35,290 nt of DNA from Tychonema bourrellyi FEM_GT703 (GTDB lineage Bacteria; Cyanobacteriota; Cyanobacteriia; Cyanobacteriales; Microcoleaceae). Below the pieces are notes generated by a model. The model worked only from the letters and a program-made list of their open reading frames with translations. It was not told where the DNA came from and made no database searches. The position numbers and the translations under genes were made by a program. Location of the stretch: the NCBI RefSeq assembly GCF_002412335.2, contig NZ_NXIB02000079.1, positions 1 through 35,290 of the forward strand, given 5' to 3'. Of the stretch, positions 8,020-15,913 are shown piece by piece (the first letter of the stretch is position 1; each line of letters begins with the position of its first letter).

Positions 8020-8681
8020 ATGTTTAATTATGATTATCTGGAAGCTTCGCCTCTGATTGTCAGACAGGCTGATTCGATTGATTTTTGGCTAATTGGGGCG
8101 GGAGGAACGGGTTCTTGGCTGTCTTACCATATTGCACGACTGGCACGGAGTTTGGGCAAGTCGGGGAAGAAGGTGCAGTTTGCGATCGCAGATCCCGATA
8201 TAGTTGAAGAAGCTAACATCAGCAGGCAGGCTTTCTGCGACAAGGAAATTGGACTGTCCAAGGCGCAGGCTCTAGCATTGCGATACTCTATAGCTTGGGG
8301 TGTGGACGCGACGGCTTTCGTGCAGGAATTTGACCCGAAGTTGATTCGCTACGCCTACGACAAGCTGACTATTCTGGTGGGGTGCGTGGATACGGCAGCC
8401 GGGAGAGCGGCTATTAACCAGGTTCTTGAGTTAAACCAATTCTACAGCCGTTCTGAAATCCCCCGCGTGTGGTATTTGGATTGCGGAAATCATGCCGCAG
8501 CCGGACAAATACAGATCGCGTGAATGTCCGGGTGGCGGTTGAGGTGGCGGATTACCTGTATCGGATGGCAACGGGCAATCTCAAAGGGTTTGCTACATAT
8601 TTTGATTTGGAAAGTGGGAGGGTGCGATCGCTCTACATTACTCAGCAGTGTATATGGAAAGCGTTTAAGCCCAACTCTTGA
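8020..8681 (+). pseudogene. E1-like ThiF family adenylyltransferase, internally deleted and frameshifted
   Basis: ThiF/E1 proteins adenylate the C-terminus of a ubiquitin-like protein. The frame from ATG 8020 (MFNYDYLEASPLIVRQADSI) has the nucleotide loop LIGAGGTGSWLS, then ADPDIVEEANISRQAF and ILVGCVDTAAGR, all typical of the PRTRC-type ThiF family. It stops at 8521-8523 after YLDCGNHAAAGQIQIA. The family's C-terminal part resumes in another frame: VAVEVADYLYRMATGNLKGF and ATYFDLESGRVRSLYIT, stopping at 8679-8681. Relatives are roughly 260 aa; a stretch of about 40-60 codons appears to be missing at the junction near 8515-8530. Loss of that stretch plus a frame change suggests a dead gene. 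The paired JAB remnant lies directly upstream. A sequencing error could explain the frameshift but not the missing residues. Confidence 0.72.
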
Positions 8682-8886
8682 TATTACCTGAACTAAGTAG
8701 TTGGACAAAAGTAAACGATACTGTGTGAACTTTTGTAAAAGTCCCGTAATCCCCGGCAACACGCTGATTGAGCATAAAACAACGCAAGTTATCCTTGATT
8801 TTCCATTCTTGATTAAAAGCATCATTTCTAGGAAAATAGGAATTGATAAATTTAGGTGTACCTCAGCTTTTGTGACAAGAAAACCT

Positions 8887-9264
8887 ATGGATATTGAATC
8901 AACTAAAGTAACTCCCGAAGAAATTGCTAAGTTTCGCACTGAATTGGCTAGTTATCCCAGTGCGATCGCGGCTTTGGATGTCATCGAAGAAGAATGTGAG
9001 GGGTATCTGGAAGATGCTATCCCATTGTTACTAATGCGAGAAACCAGCACTGAAGCTGATAGATCGCTCGGTGATTTATTGGAAAAATGCCGTAAGTTTA
9101 TCTGTCAGGAGGAAGTTAGAGAAGCTCTGGAATCAGGAATGATTGCACCCGCAATAGAGCCTATTTCTATGGGGGCTGGTATTCCTCCCGGTGTAGCAAC
9201 GGCGGTCGGTATTTGTGCTTTTAAATTGGGAATGAAGAAGGTTTGTGCTGATTGTACTGACTAA
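8887..9264 (+). CDS. Conserved-looking 125-aa protein of unknown function convergent with a CHAT gene
   Basis: I do not recognise a named domain. The start at 8887 (MDIESTKVTPEEIAKFRTEL) is preferred over the open frame from 8701, whose extra 62 residues look like translated intergenic sequence. The protein is acidic and helical for about 85 residues (LDVIEEECEGYLEDAIPLLL, then LEKCRKFICQEEVREALESG). A Gly/Ala-rich weakly hydrophobic stretch (IPPGVATAVGICAFKLGM) and a Cys-containing tail (KKVCADCTD) follow. Six Cys in 125 residues is notable. Its TAA stop (9262-9264) overlaps the TAG of the convergent TPR-CHAT gene (9261-9263). Being a substrate or partner of that protein is only a hypothesis. 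Confidence 0.75.
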   Translation: MDIESTKVTPEEIAKFRTELASYPSAIAALDVIEEECEGYLEDAIPLLLMRETSTEADRSLGDLLEKCRKFICQEEVREALESGMIAPAIEPISMGAGIPPGVATAVGICAFKLGMKKVCADCTD

Positions 9265-12200
9265 ATCCCTGTAGCTATAAAACCTGCCCAGTAGTAGGGA
9301 TTAGCAAATGGATGGGGTTGGCGTTGTCTGATTTTTTCCAATGATTCTTGATATATTTTGCGCTGTCCTGGTCGCAGTGGAGCAAGATATTTGTCTATTT
9401 GCGGTTGATATTGCTCCAGAAATTTGTCTAATTTTTCAATGGTTAAATTCTGCAACCAATCTTGAGCTTCTTTTAAGGCAACTGCTACGGAAATGTTGAG
9501 ATTAACACTGAATAAAATCTCATAAAATTTAATCATCAAGAATGAAGTTGATAAATCATTGACTGTCCACAAACTACTGACAACGCTTGGACTTCCGGCA
9601 AACAGAAAACCACTGGGTAAACCGATATATTCATCGCTGATTGAGTTGATATCTATTAATCCGGTTTCACAAGCGGAAAGGGTGACAAGGCGACATTGAT
9701 TGAGACGAAGTTCAAATATTTCGCCTAATGTTAAGGGTTCTTTATTAGCTAATAATAAGGCAGATTCAAGGGGATTATTGGGTTTAAATTCTCCATGACA
9801 GGAGAAGTGATGGCAGTGGTTATTTGAGGTTTTTAAGTGAGAGATAATGGCGTTTTTAGTGGCATTATCTTTGGCAATAATTTGGCTTTCAGTATCAGTA
9901 AAGAAGTTTGAGACGATATTAACTTCTAGGTCGGTGTAAAGTAAGTCTTTGGTTGGGTTTTGGATGGCAAACAGTTTATGAAAGTCGGAATGGTGGAAAC
10001 TTTGGGCGATCCGTAATAGTTGGCAACTGGGAGCGTATTGTACGCCATTGGGGAATAAATCGTGTAAATCTTGAGCATTTGCTCCTGCCCCAAATTTCAA
10101 AACGTGGGAGTTAGAGATGGGCAAGGCATGAAGGGGTAAAATATGTAAAAACCAATGGGGAATAATAATTAAGCGTTTACAAGTATCGGGAATGAGGGCA
10201 AGAATATCATTAATATGTAGGATATCGGCAAAGGTTTGGATGAGGCTAGAAAGTTGATTAATCCATTCTTTTTTGCCTGTTTCGGAGTAGTAAAGCTGTA
10301 GATAATTCCTGATTGCTGCATCAAATAATTGTTTTCTCTTGTCTTCTGAAGATTGCCAAACTTTAATATCTCCATTAGCAGATACCACAAAGGCTAATAT
10401 TTTCTCGCCTGTGATATACCACTGTAAAAGACAAGTTTCAGCATCGGTTAAAGCCTGAATGTCTGTAAATGGGATCGGATCAACTTTTTGAGTGAGGCTA
10501 AAAAGAGGATCAATAGGTTTAATTTCTCTCTCAATAAAGATATCTAATTCTTGTTGATATTCTTTCAGATAACTGTGATCTTGAACGTAGGGGGTTAGGT
10601 TGTCACTACGCATCAAATTTTGATTAATGCTTTGATGTTGTAAGCGAATTTGTTCATTAACGGCTCTTTGTTTTAATTCATTTAATTTATCAATAATTTC
10701 TTGACTAACGCCTTGAGGTTGTAGATTTTTCTGGGTCATTAATTCTACAAGGTTACGCCCTTTACTGCGTTCAATATATTCTAAAGCTTTCTCAGTTTGA
10801 TTAAGGTTAAGATATGCTTTCACAATGCGATTAAAAACACCAATAGCATTGGATAAAACTTCTTGACGACTGTGGGGGTTTAATGCTTCTAAGCGAGCAT
10901 TTTCGACGGCTTCAATAGCAAGATTATAAGCTTTTGTTGCAGGTTGCCATTGTTTTTCACTGTAGTGTAAATTCGCTAAATTACGGGCAGTTTGTAAGCA
11001 ATTGAGGGGATCATTTTCTTTAGTGTAGATTGCCAAAGCATTGCTATAAGAAGCGATCGCTTTTTCCAGATTATCAGCTTTATCGCCTCTGATTCTTTGT
11101 TGGTAAGCAGCAGCGAGATTGTTTTGTGTCATTGCCCAATCTTGGGGAAATGCTTTAAATTTTCTTACTTTCAACGCTTCTATATATAATGCGATCGCCA
11201 TTTCTAAATTATCAGCTTTATCGCCTCTGATTCTGTATAAGTAAGCGTTAGCGAGATCATTCTGTGTCATTGCCCAATCTTGGGGAAATGCTTTAAATTT
11301 TCTTACTTTCAACGCTTCTATATATAATGCGATCGCCATTTCTAAATTATCAGCTTTATCGCCTCTGATTCTGTATAAGTAAGCGTTAGCGAGATCATTC
11401 TGTGTCATTGCCCAATCTTGGGGAAATGCTTTAAATTTTCTTACTTTCAACGCTTCTGTATATAATGTGATCGCCATTTCTAAATTATCAGCTTTATCGC
11501 CTCTGATTCTGTTGCAGTAAGCAGTAGCTAGATTATTCTGCATTTCAGCCCAATCTTGAGGAAATGCGTCAAAAGTATAAACTTTCAGCGCTTCTTCGTA
11601 GCAAGTAATTGCCTGATCGCTATTCTCCGCTTTATCGCCTCTGATTCTGTTACGGTAAGCTATAGCAATATTATTCTGTGTTTCTGCCCAATGAACAGGA
11701 AAAGCATCAAAAGTTCTCACTTTCAAGGCATTATGATAACAAGTGATCGCCATTTCTAAATTATCAGCTTTATCGCCTCTGATTCTTTCACTGTAAACAG
11801 TCCCTAGATTATTTTGTGTTTCTGCCCAATGAACAGGAAAATTGTCAAAAGTTCTGATTTTCAATGCTTCTTGGTAGTAAGTGATCGCATTTTCTAAATT
11901 ATCAGCTTTATTGCCTCTTATTCTGTATAAGTAAGCAGAAGCGAGATTATTCTGTGTCATTGCCCAATCTTCTGGAAAACACTCAAAAGTATAAACCTTC
12001 AATGCTTTACAGTAAGATGAGATTGCTTGTTCAAGATTCTTTGTTTTATTGCCTCTAATTCTGTCAGAGTAAGCAACAGCGAGATTATTCTGTATCATTG
12101 CCCAATCTTCTGGAAAAGCATCAAAAGTATAAACCTTCAATGCTTCTTGGTAGTAAGTGATCGCAATTTCTAAATTATCAGCTTTATTGCCTCTGATTCT

Positions 12201-12821
12201 GTCAGAGTAAACAGAAGCGAGATTATTCTGTGTCATTGCCCAATATTCTGGAAAACACTCAAAAGTAAAAATAATTAGCGCAATTTTATAGCCAGTAATG
12301 GCAAGTTCTTTATTTATACCAATATCACCAAGTGGAAATTGTTGAATAAGATTACTGATGTTGACAATAACGCCCGCTATAGATGTAGCTTCTTCTGTAT
12401 TAACTGATGATATTCTATTTCTTGCCCACTCATCTAAAACTTGGATCAAATTTTCATCTAATTTATCAAGATTTTGCGCCCAGAAAGGATAAATCACTTC
12501 AGGGTTATCATTTTCTGAGACCTTTTGTAATGTCTCCATCAAGAAATTTACATAGTCTTGAGGGGTGCTTTTGCTTTCGGTTGGGTTGTTATCCAATAAC
12601 CCTAATGCTTGCGCTAACTGTCGCGCTATACTCATCAGCGATCTCACCTCATTTTCCTTTCCTGCTTCCTCTAATTGTTGCGCTACTACTATCATTTCCT
12701 CTCTCAATCCCTGATCTAATAATTCCTCATTTTCCTGTAAAATTCGGGGTTCATCGCCTTTATTACAGGATAATAATTGATTAATCAGGTTTAGGTAAGC
12801 TTGGGTGCGTTGGTCATTCAT
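9261..12821 (-). CDS. TPR-repeat CHAT domain protein (caspase-like protease fold)
   Basis: CHAT proteins are clan CD (caspase/separase-like) cysteine protease relatives, usually controlled by attached sensor repeats. The 1186-aa product has a helical N-terminal region (about residues 1-80) and a linker. From Trp194 to about 607 there are nine tandem 46-residue TPR-type units, each starting like WAMTQNNLASAY and containing RIRGDKADNLEMAI. Further TPR helices run to about 710, then a coiled-coil segment (about 710-790), and the C-terminal CHAT domain (about 850-1186). The catalytic dyad is present: His1009 in FSCHGEF and Cys1051 in LSACETGL, followed by LPSGFLFAGSPSVVSSLWTV. The protein is therefore likely active. 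Its stop overlaps that of the convergent 125-aa gene. The sensed signal and substrate are unknown. Confidence 0.93.
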   Translation of the reverse strand: MNDQRTQAYLNLINQLLSCNKGDEPRILQENEELLDQGLREEMIVVAQQLEEAGKENEVRSLMSIARQLAQALGLLDNNPTESKSTPQDYVNFLMETLQKVSENDNPEVIYPFWAQNLDKLDENLIQVLDEWARNRISSVNTEEATSIAGVIVNISNLIQQFPLGDIGINKELAITGYKIALIIFTFECFPEYWAMTQNNLASVYSDRIRGNKADNLEIAITYYQEALKVYTFDAFPEDWAMIQNNLAVAYSDRIRGNKTKNLEQAISSYCKALKVYTFECFPEDWAMTQNNLASAYLYRIRGNKADNLENAITYYQEALKIRTFDNFPVHWAETQNNLGTVYSERIRGDKADNLEMAITCYHNALKVRTFDAFPVHWAETQNNIAIAYRNRIRGDKAENSDQAITCYEEALKVYTFDAFPQDWAEMQNNLATAYCNRIRGDKADNLEMAITLYTEALKVRKFKAFPQDWAMTQNDLANAYLYRIRGDKADNLEMAIALYIEALKVRKFKAFPQDWAMTQNDLANAYLYRIRGDKADNLEMAIALYIEALKVRKFKAFPQDWAMTQNNLAAAYQQRIRGDKADNLEKAIASYSNALAIYTKENDPLNCLQTARNLANLHYSEKQWQPATKAYNLAIEAVENARLEALNPHSRQEVLSNAIGVFNRIVKAYLNLNQTEKALEYIERSKGRNLVELMTQKNLQPQGVSQEIIDKLNELKQRAVNEQIRLQHQSINQNLMRSDNLTPYVQDHSYLKEYQQELDIFIEREIKPIDPLFSLTQKVDPIPFTDIQALTDAETCLLQWYITGEKILAFVVSANGDIKVWQSSEDKRKQLFDAAIRNYLQLYYSETGKKEWINQLSSLIQTFADILHINDILALIPDTCKRLIIIPHWFLHILPLHALPISNSHVLKFGAGANAQDLHDLFPNGVQYAPSCQLLRIAQSFHHSDFHKLFAIQNPTKDLLYTDLEVNIVSNFFTDTESQIIAKDNATKNAIISHLKTSNNHCHHFSCHGEFKPNNPLESALLLANKEPLTLGEIFELRLNQCRLVTLSACETGLIDINSISDEYIGLPSGFLFAGSPSVVSSLWTVNDLSTSFLMIKFYEILFSVNLNISVAVALKEAQDWLQNLTIEKLDKFLEQYQPQIDKYLAPLRPGQRKIYQESLEKIRQRQPHPFANPYYWAGFIATGI
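11001..12242 (-). repeat. Nine 138-bp in-frame tandem repeats in the TPR-CHAT gene
   Basis: The TPR region is built of nine 138-bp units (46 codons), starting with the Trp codon at 12242 and spaced exactly 138 bases. The segments 11130-11267 and 11268-11405 are identical base for base, so the seventh and eighth protein units are also identical. The next copy (from 11406) differs at only a few sites. This indicates recent unit duplication or gene conversion. Confidence 0.93.
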
Positions 12822-12995
12822 GGGTTGGATAACCTCAAAATAGATTTTTAATTCCAGACAGTTTTTACTTCCGAAGAATCCCGTAACATTTCATCTCTTG
12901 CAATCAGGATAGCTTGGTAGTAACTCGTTATGGCTGCATATGTAGGGCTTGCTGAATAAGTGTGCGATCGTACCTCATCTTTATGAGAAAGGCTA

Positions 12996-13096
12996 TATAG
13001 CAATCCTAAATGATTTGCAAAATCATACGCGAGCAAGATGCTCAGTGCAATGATTCTGGCCTCGATCGATTTTGCGACTGATTTAGGATTGCTATA
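12996..13096. repeat. 101-bp inverted-repeat element (TATAGCAATCCTAAAT ends)
   Basis: TATAGCAATCCTAAAT at 12996-13011 is the exact reverse complement of 13081-13096. The element is non-coding with an AT-rich interior and resembles the small palindromic MITE-like repeats seen in filamentous cyanobacteria. The gene-free interval 12822-13395 holds this element and two GTAGGGTGCGTC hairpins; I see no gene in it. Confidence 0.82.
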
Positions 13097-13242
13097 GTGT
13101 TATTTATTATTGTGAAATGAAGTCGATTATTGATTGGCAAAACCGACTTACATTTAAGTAATTGTAGATGTAGCAGTTTGGTGTTTAAACAGCCAAGAAT
13201 CTGGCAAAATTAACTTTAATGGGATGTTTGTTGCAGAGGTGT

Positions 13243-13305
13243 GTAGGGTGCGTCAGACTGATTTCTAGGGCGATGATTGAAAGTTTTGGTTCTGACGCAC
13301 CCTAC
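13243..13305. repeat. GTAGGGTGCGTC inverted repeat, copy 3
   Basis: GTAGGGTGCGTCAGA at 13243-13257 pairs perfectly with 13291-13305. With the next copy it forms an imperfect direct duplication of about 91 bp, including the leader gatgcagaggtgt-like sequence and the spacer gatttctagggcgatgatt. Confidence 0.9.
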
Positions 13306-13333
13306 TAACTACTAACCGCAGATGCAGAGGTGT

Positions 13334-13396
13334 GTAGGGTGCGTCAGACCGATTTCTAGGGCGATGATTAAGAGTTTTGGTTCTGACGCACCCTAC
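13334..13396. repeat. GTAGGGTGCGTC inverted repeat, copy 4, touching the folC stop
   Basis: GTAGGGTGCGTCAGA at 13334-13348 pairs with 13382-13396. The final base is also part of the reverse complement of the folC TAG stop (13396-13398). The following CTAACCGCAAATG, which encodes the last folC residues, is also found (as ctaaccgcagatg) after copy 3. The folC C-terminus therefore appears to be repeat-derived. Confidence 0.88.
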
Positions 13397-14679
13397 TAAC
13401 CGCAAATGGATGCTGAATGAAGAGGGGAGGCTTGTTGTTGCAGGAAATAACCGATGAGATACAGAGAACCGCAAATGACTGTTAAATTGGCATCTGCAAC
13501 AGCATCGTCTAAGGCTGTTGTTAAGTCGGGGAATGTTTGACAGAGTGTTAATTCAGGACAGATGTTTTGGGCGAGAATGGCTAATTCTGCGGGTGGTGTT
13601 GAATTTTGGTCGGGTACGGGTACTAGATAAAGCCGATCGCCCTTTTTGAGTAATGCTGTTAATATATCATCGGAGTCTTTTGTAGCAATAATGCCGACAA
13701 CCCAGTTAATTGGTTGGTAGTTGTGAAAATTATCGACATATTCACGCAATGCAATGGCGGCGGCTGGGTTGTGAGCTCCATCTATTAATATTGTCTGGTT
13801 TTTCCAAGTTGTTTGTTGGAGTCTTCCTGGCCATTGGGTTTTGGCTATACCGTTTTTGATGGCTGTTTGGGATATTTTCCATCCTTGGTTTTGTAGAGTT
13901 TGGATAGTTGCGATCGCAATTGCCGAATTCATCAGTTGAATTTTTCCCAACAATGGCAATTCATACCTTACTTTAACACCATTTTGATTTAACTGATATT
14001 CTGCTAATCCTTGTCCTAAATCTCTGGCGGGTTTTACCCAAATTGCGGGACAGTCTAATTTTTGGATGCGTTTCTCTATGACTATTCTAGCAAATTCTGG
14101 CAATTCTCCGATAATTGCCGGACATTTTGATTTGAGAATCCCCGCTTTTTCCCCAGCAATATCAGCGACAGTCGGGCCGAGTATTTGCCAATGTTCGAGG
14201 CTGATGGATGTGATGACGCTAACCAGGGGATTTTCGCAAACATTAGTCGCGTCAAGTCTTCCTCCCAATCCAGTTTCGATGACGGCGATGTCTGCTTTTT
14301 GTTCGGCGAAATACAGCCAAGCTGCGGCGGTGATGATTTCAAATTGGGTAGGAGTTTCGGTGTCGTTTTCAGCAGCGCTGACAACTCTTTCTAGACACTG
14401 TTGCAATTCTGTTGGGGAAATTGGTTTTTGGTTGATGCAAATTCTTTCTGTCCAATCGATTAAGTGCGGGGATGTGTAGCGCCCGACTCGATAGCCTGCT
14501 TCGGTTAATATTGAGGATAGGTAGGCGCAAACGGAACCTTTGCCGTTTGTACCGGCGATGTGGATGATGGGGACTTTTTGGTGGGGGTTGTCTAGTTTTT
14601 CGAGAAGTTGTTTGATTCTTTCGAGGCCGAGGTGGACGCCGAAGTGTTGGTAAGATTGGAGGAGGGAACTTGCATTCAT
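13396..14679 (-). CDS. folC: Bifunctional folylpolyglutamate synthase / dihydrofolate synthase
   Basis: Adds L-glutamate to dihydropteroate and then to folates in the cytoplasm, with ATP. The 427-aa product has the family P-loop in HIAGTNGKGSVCAYLSSIL (about residues 40-58), the adjacent YTSPHL omega-loop motif, the ETGLGGRLDATN motif (about 135-148), and the DGAHNPAA motif opening the C-terminal domain. Length is normal for FolC. The last few residues and the TAG stop appear to come from a dispersed repeat, so the natural C-terminus may have been altered slightly. It is divergent from the methyltransferase gene, with 89 bases between starts that include a GGCGCGAAGG-type repeat. Confidence 0.95.
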   Translation of the reverse strand: MNASSLLQSYQHFGVHLGLERIKQLLEKLDNPHQKVPIIHIAGTNGKGSVCAYLSSILTEAGYRVGRYTSPHLIDWTERICINQKPISPTELQQCLERVVSAAENDTETPTQFEIITAAAWLYFAEQKADIAVIETGLGGRLDATNVCENPLVSVITSISLEHWQILGPTVADIAGEKAGILKSKCPAIIGELPEFARIVIEKRIQKLDCPAIWVKPARDLGQGLAEYQLNQNGVKVRYELPLLGKIQLMNSAIAIATIQTLQNQGWKISQTAIKNGIAKTQWPGRLQQTTWKNQTILIDGAHNPAAAIALREYVDNFHNYQPINWVVGIIATKDSDDILTALLKKGDRLYLVPVPDQNSTPPAELAILAQNICPELTLCQTFPDLTTALDDAVADANLTVICGSLYLIGYFLQQQASPLHSASICG

Positions 14680-14768
14680 TGAGGATTTTTGGATTTTTTT
14701 ACGAACCGCGAAGGCGCGAAGGGCGCGAAGGAAGGAAGAAAGAAGAAGGAAGATGGATGTTGATAAGT

Positions 14769-15758
14769 ATGAATATTATTTCTCTGTTTGCTGGTTGTGG
14801 TGGGTTGGATTTGGGTTTTCGTCTGGCTGGCTTTAATCCGGTTTGGGCTAATGAGTACGATCGCACTATTTGGGATACATATCAATTTAACCATACTGAC
14901 ACTCTTTTAGATCGCAGAGATATCCGCAAAATTAATTCTGATGAAGTTCCTGATTGTGTCGGGATAATCGGTGGTCCTCCTTGTCAAAGTTGGAGTGAGG
15001 CTGGTGCGAAACGCGGGATTGATGACAGTCGGGGTCAACTTTTTTGGGATTATATCAGAATTGTGCGGGACAAGCAGCCTTTGTTTTTCTTGGCTGAGAA
15101 TGTCAGCGGCATTTTGTCTCCGAGAAATCGGGATGCTTTCACTTATATATTATCGCAATTCGAGCAAATTGGCTATCGGGTTTCGTTCAAGTTGTTGAAT
15201 GCTAAAAATTTTGGGGTTCCCCAGGATAGGCAAAGGGTGATTGTGGTTGGTTATCGGGAAAGTCTGGGTTTTGGCTTTGAGTTTCCTGAACCTGGGAATG
15301 AGGTTTTGACTTTGAAAGATGCGATTTTTGACTTAAGGGCGATCGCACCTATTGCAGTTAAAGGTAAAGTAGATCATTATCATAATTCTGTCCCGAATCA
15401 CGAATGTGCAGATTTGGGATTTTCCAGCATTTATATGTCGCGGAATCGAGTGAGAAGTTGGTCGGAACCTTCTTTTACTATTCAGGCTAGTGGCCGACAC
15501 GCACCTATCCATCCTCAAGCTAATAAAATGATTTTGGTTAGCCAGGACAAACGCATTTTTGATCCGAATTCGCCTCAGCCTTACCGCAGATTGTCAATCA
15601 GGGAATGTGCAAGAATTCAGACTTTCCCGGATGAGTTTATCTTCAAGTATAAGTATATCATTGACGGATACAAAATGGTTGGTAATGCTGTTCCTGTGAA
15701 GTTGGCGAGTCGGTTGGCAAATAAGATTTTTGAAGACATGAAAATTTGCCACAAATGA
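14769..15758 (+). CDS. DNA (cytosine-5) methyltransferase, HaeIII type (predicted GGCC)
   Basis: Transfers a methyl group from S-adenosylmethionine to carbon 5 of cytosine. With the ATG at 14769 the product is 329 aa, close to M.HaeIII (330 aa). It shows the C5 motifs in order: I LFAGCGGLDLGF, IV GGPPCQSWSEAG (catalytic Cys72), VI FLAENVSGIL, VIII FGVPQDRQRVIVVGYR, IX RRLSIRECARIQTFP, X GYKMVGNAVPVKLA. The target-recognition region MSRNRVRSWSEPSFTIQASG closely follows M.HaeIII as I remember it, so GGCC is the predicted site. No restriction endonuclease gene is adjacent, suggesting a solitary enzyme. An upstream ATG at 14757 would add four residues; the frame open from 14670 runs through a repeat. 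Confidence 0.93.
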   Translation: MNIISLFAGCGGLDLGFRLAGFNPVWANEYDRTIWDTYQFNHTDTLLDRRDIRKINSDEVPDCVGIIGGPPCQSWSEAGAKRGIDDSRGQLFWDYIRIVRDKQPLFFLAENVSGILSPRNRDAFTYILSQFEQIGYRVSFKLLNAKNFGVPQDRQRVIVVGYRESLGFGFEFPEPGNEVLTLKDAIFDLRAIAPIAVKGKVDHYHNSVPNHECADLGFSSIYMSRNRVRSWSEPSFTIQASGRHAPIHPQANKMILVSQDKRIFDPNSPQPYRRLSIRECARIQTFPDEFIFKYKYIIDGYKMVGNAVPVKLASRLANKIFEDMKICHK

Positions 15759-15803
15759 GCCAACTAAATTTGTCTGATACAGTCCTGGACGCACGCTGTG
15801 TTG

Positions 15804-15869
15804 AGAAACCGGGTTTTTCACCTAATCTGCTGGTTGTTACGAAGTATTTTTGTAAAAAACCCGGTTTCT
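15804..15869. repeat. AGAAACC...GGTTTCT inverted repeat, 18-bp arms
   Basis: Arm 15804-15821 pairs with 15852-15869 at 17 of 18 positions. It sits 45 bases after the methyltransferase stop and may act as a transcript-end hairpin. The hairpin at 21318-21350 shares its AGAAACC outer ends. Confidence 0.88.
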
Positions 15870-15885
15870 AGGCCTCGATATACCC

Positions 15886-15913
15886 AATCTAAAATCTAAA
15901 ATCTAAAATCTAA
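15886..15913. repeat. Heptamer repeat (AATCTAA)4 overlapping the hydrolase stop codon
   Basis: Four exact AATCTAA heptamers. The reverse complement of the stop codon of the minus-strand amidohydrolase gene (15910-15912) lies within the last heptamer, so the repeat supplies the TAG. Confidence 0.9.

Noticed and set aside
8701-8886. 62-residue extension of the 125-aa protein
   Set aside because: The extension is rich in basic and hydrophobic residues with no pattern, unlike the acidic helical protein that follows; the ATG at 8887 fits better.
12848-13036. 62-aa minus-strand ORF upstream of the TPR-CHAT gene
   Set aside because: It runs through the inverted-repeat element at 12996-13096; a faint likeness to a TPR helix (SYYQAIL) is too weak to call a remnant.
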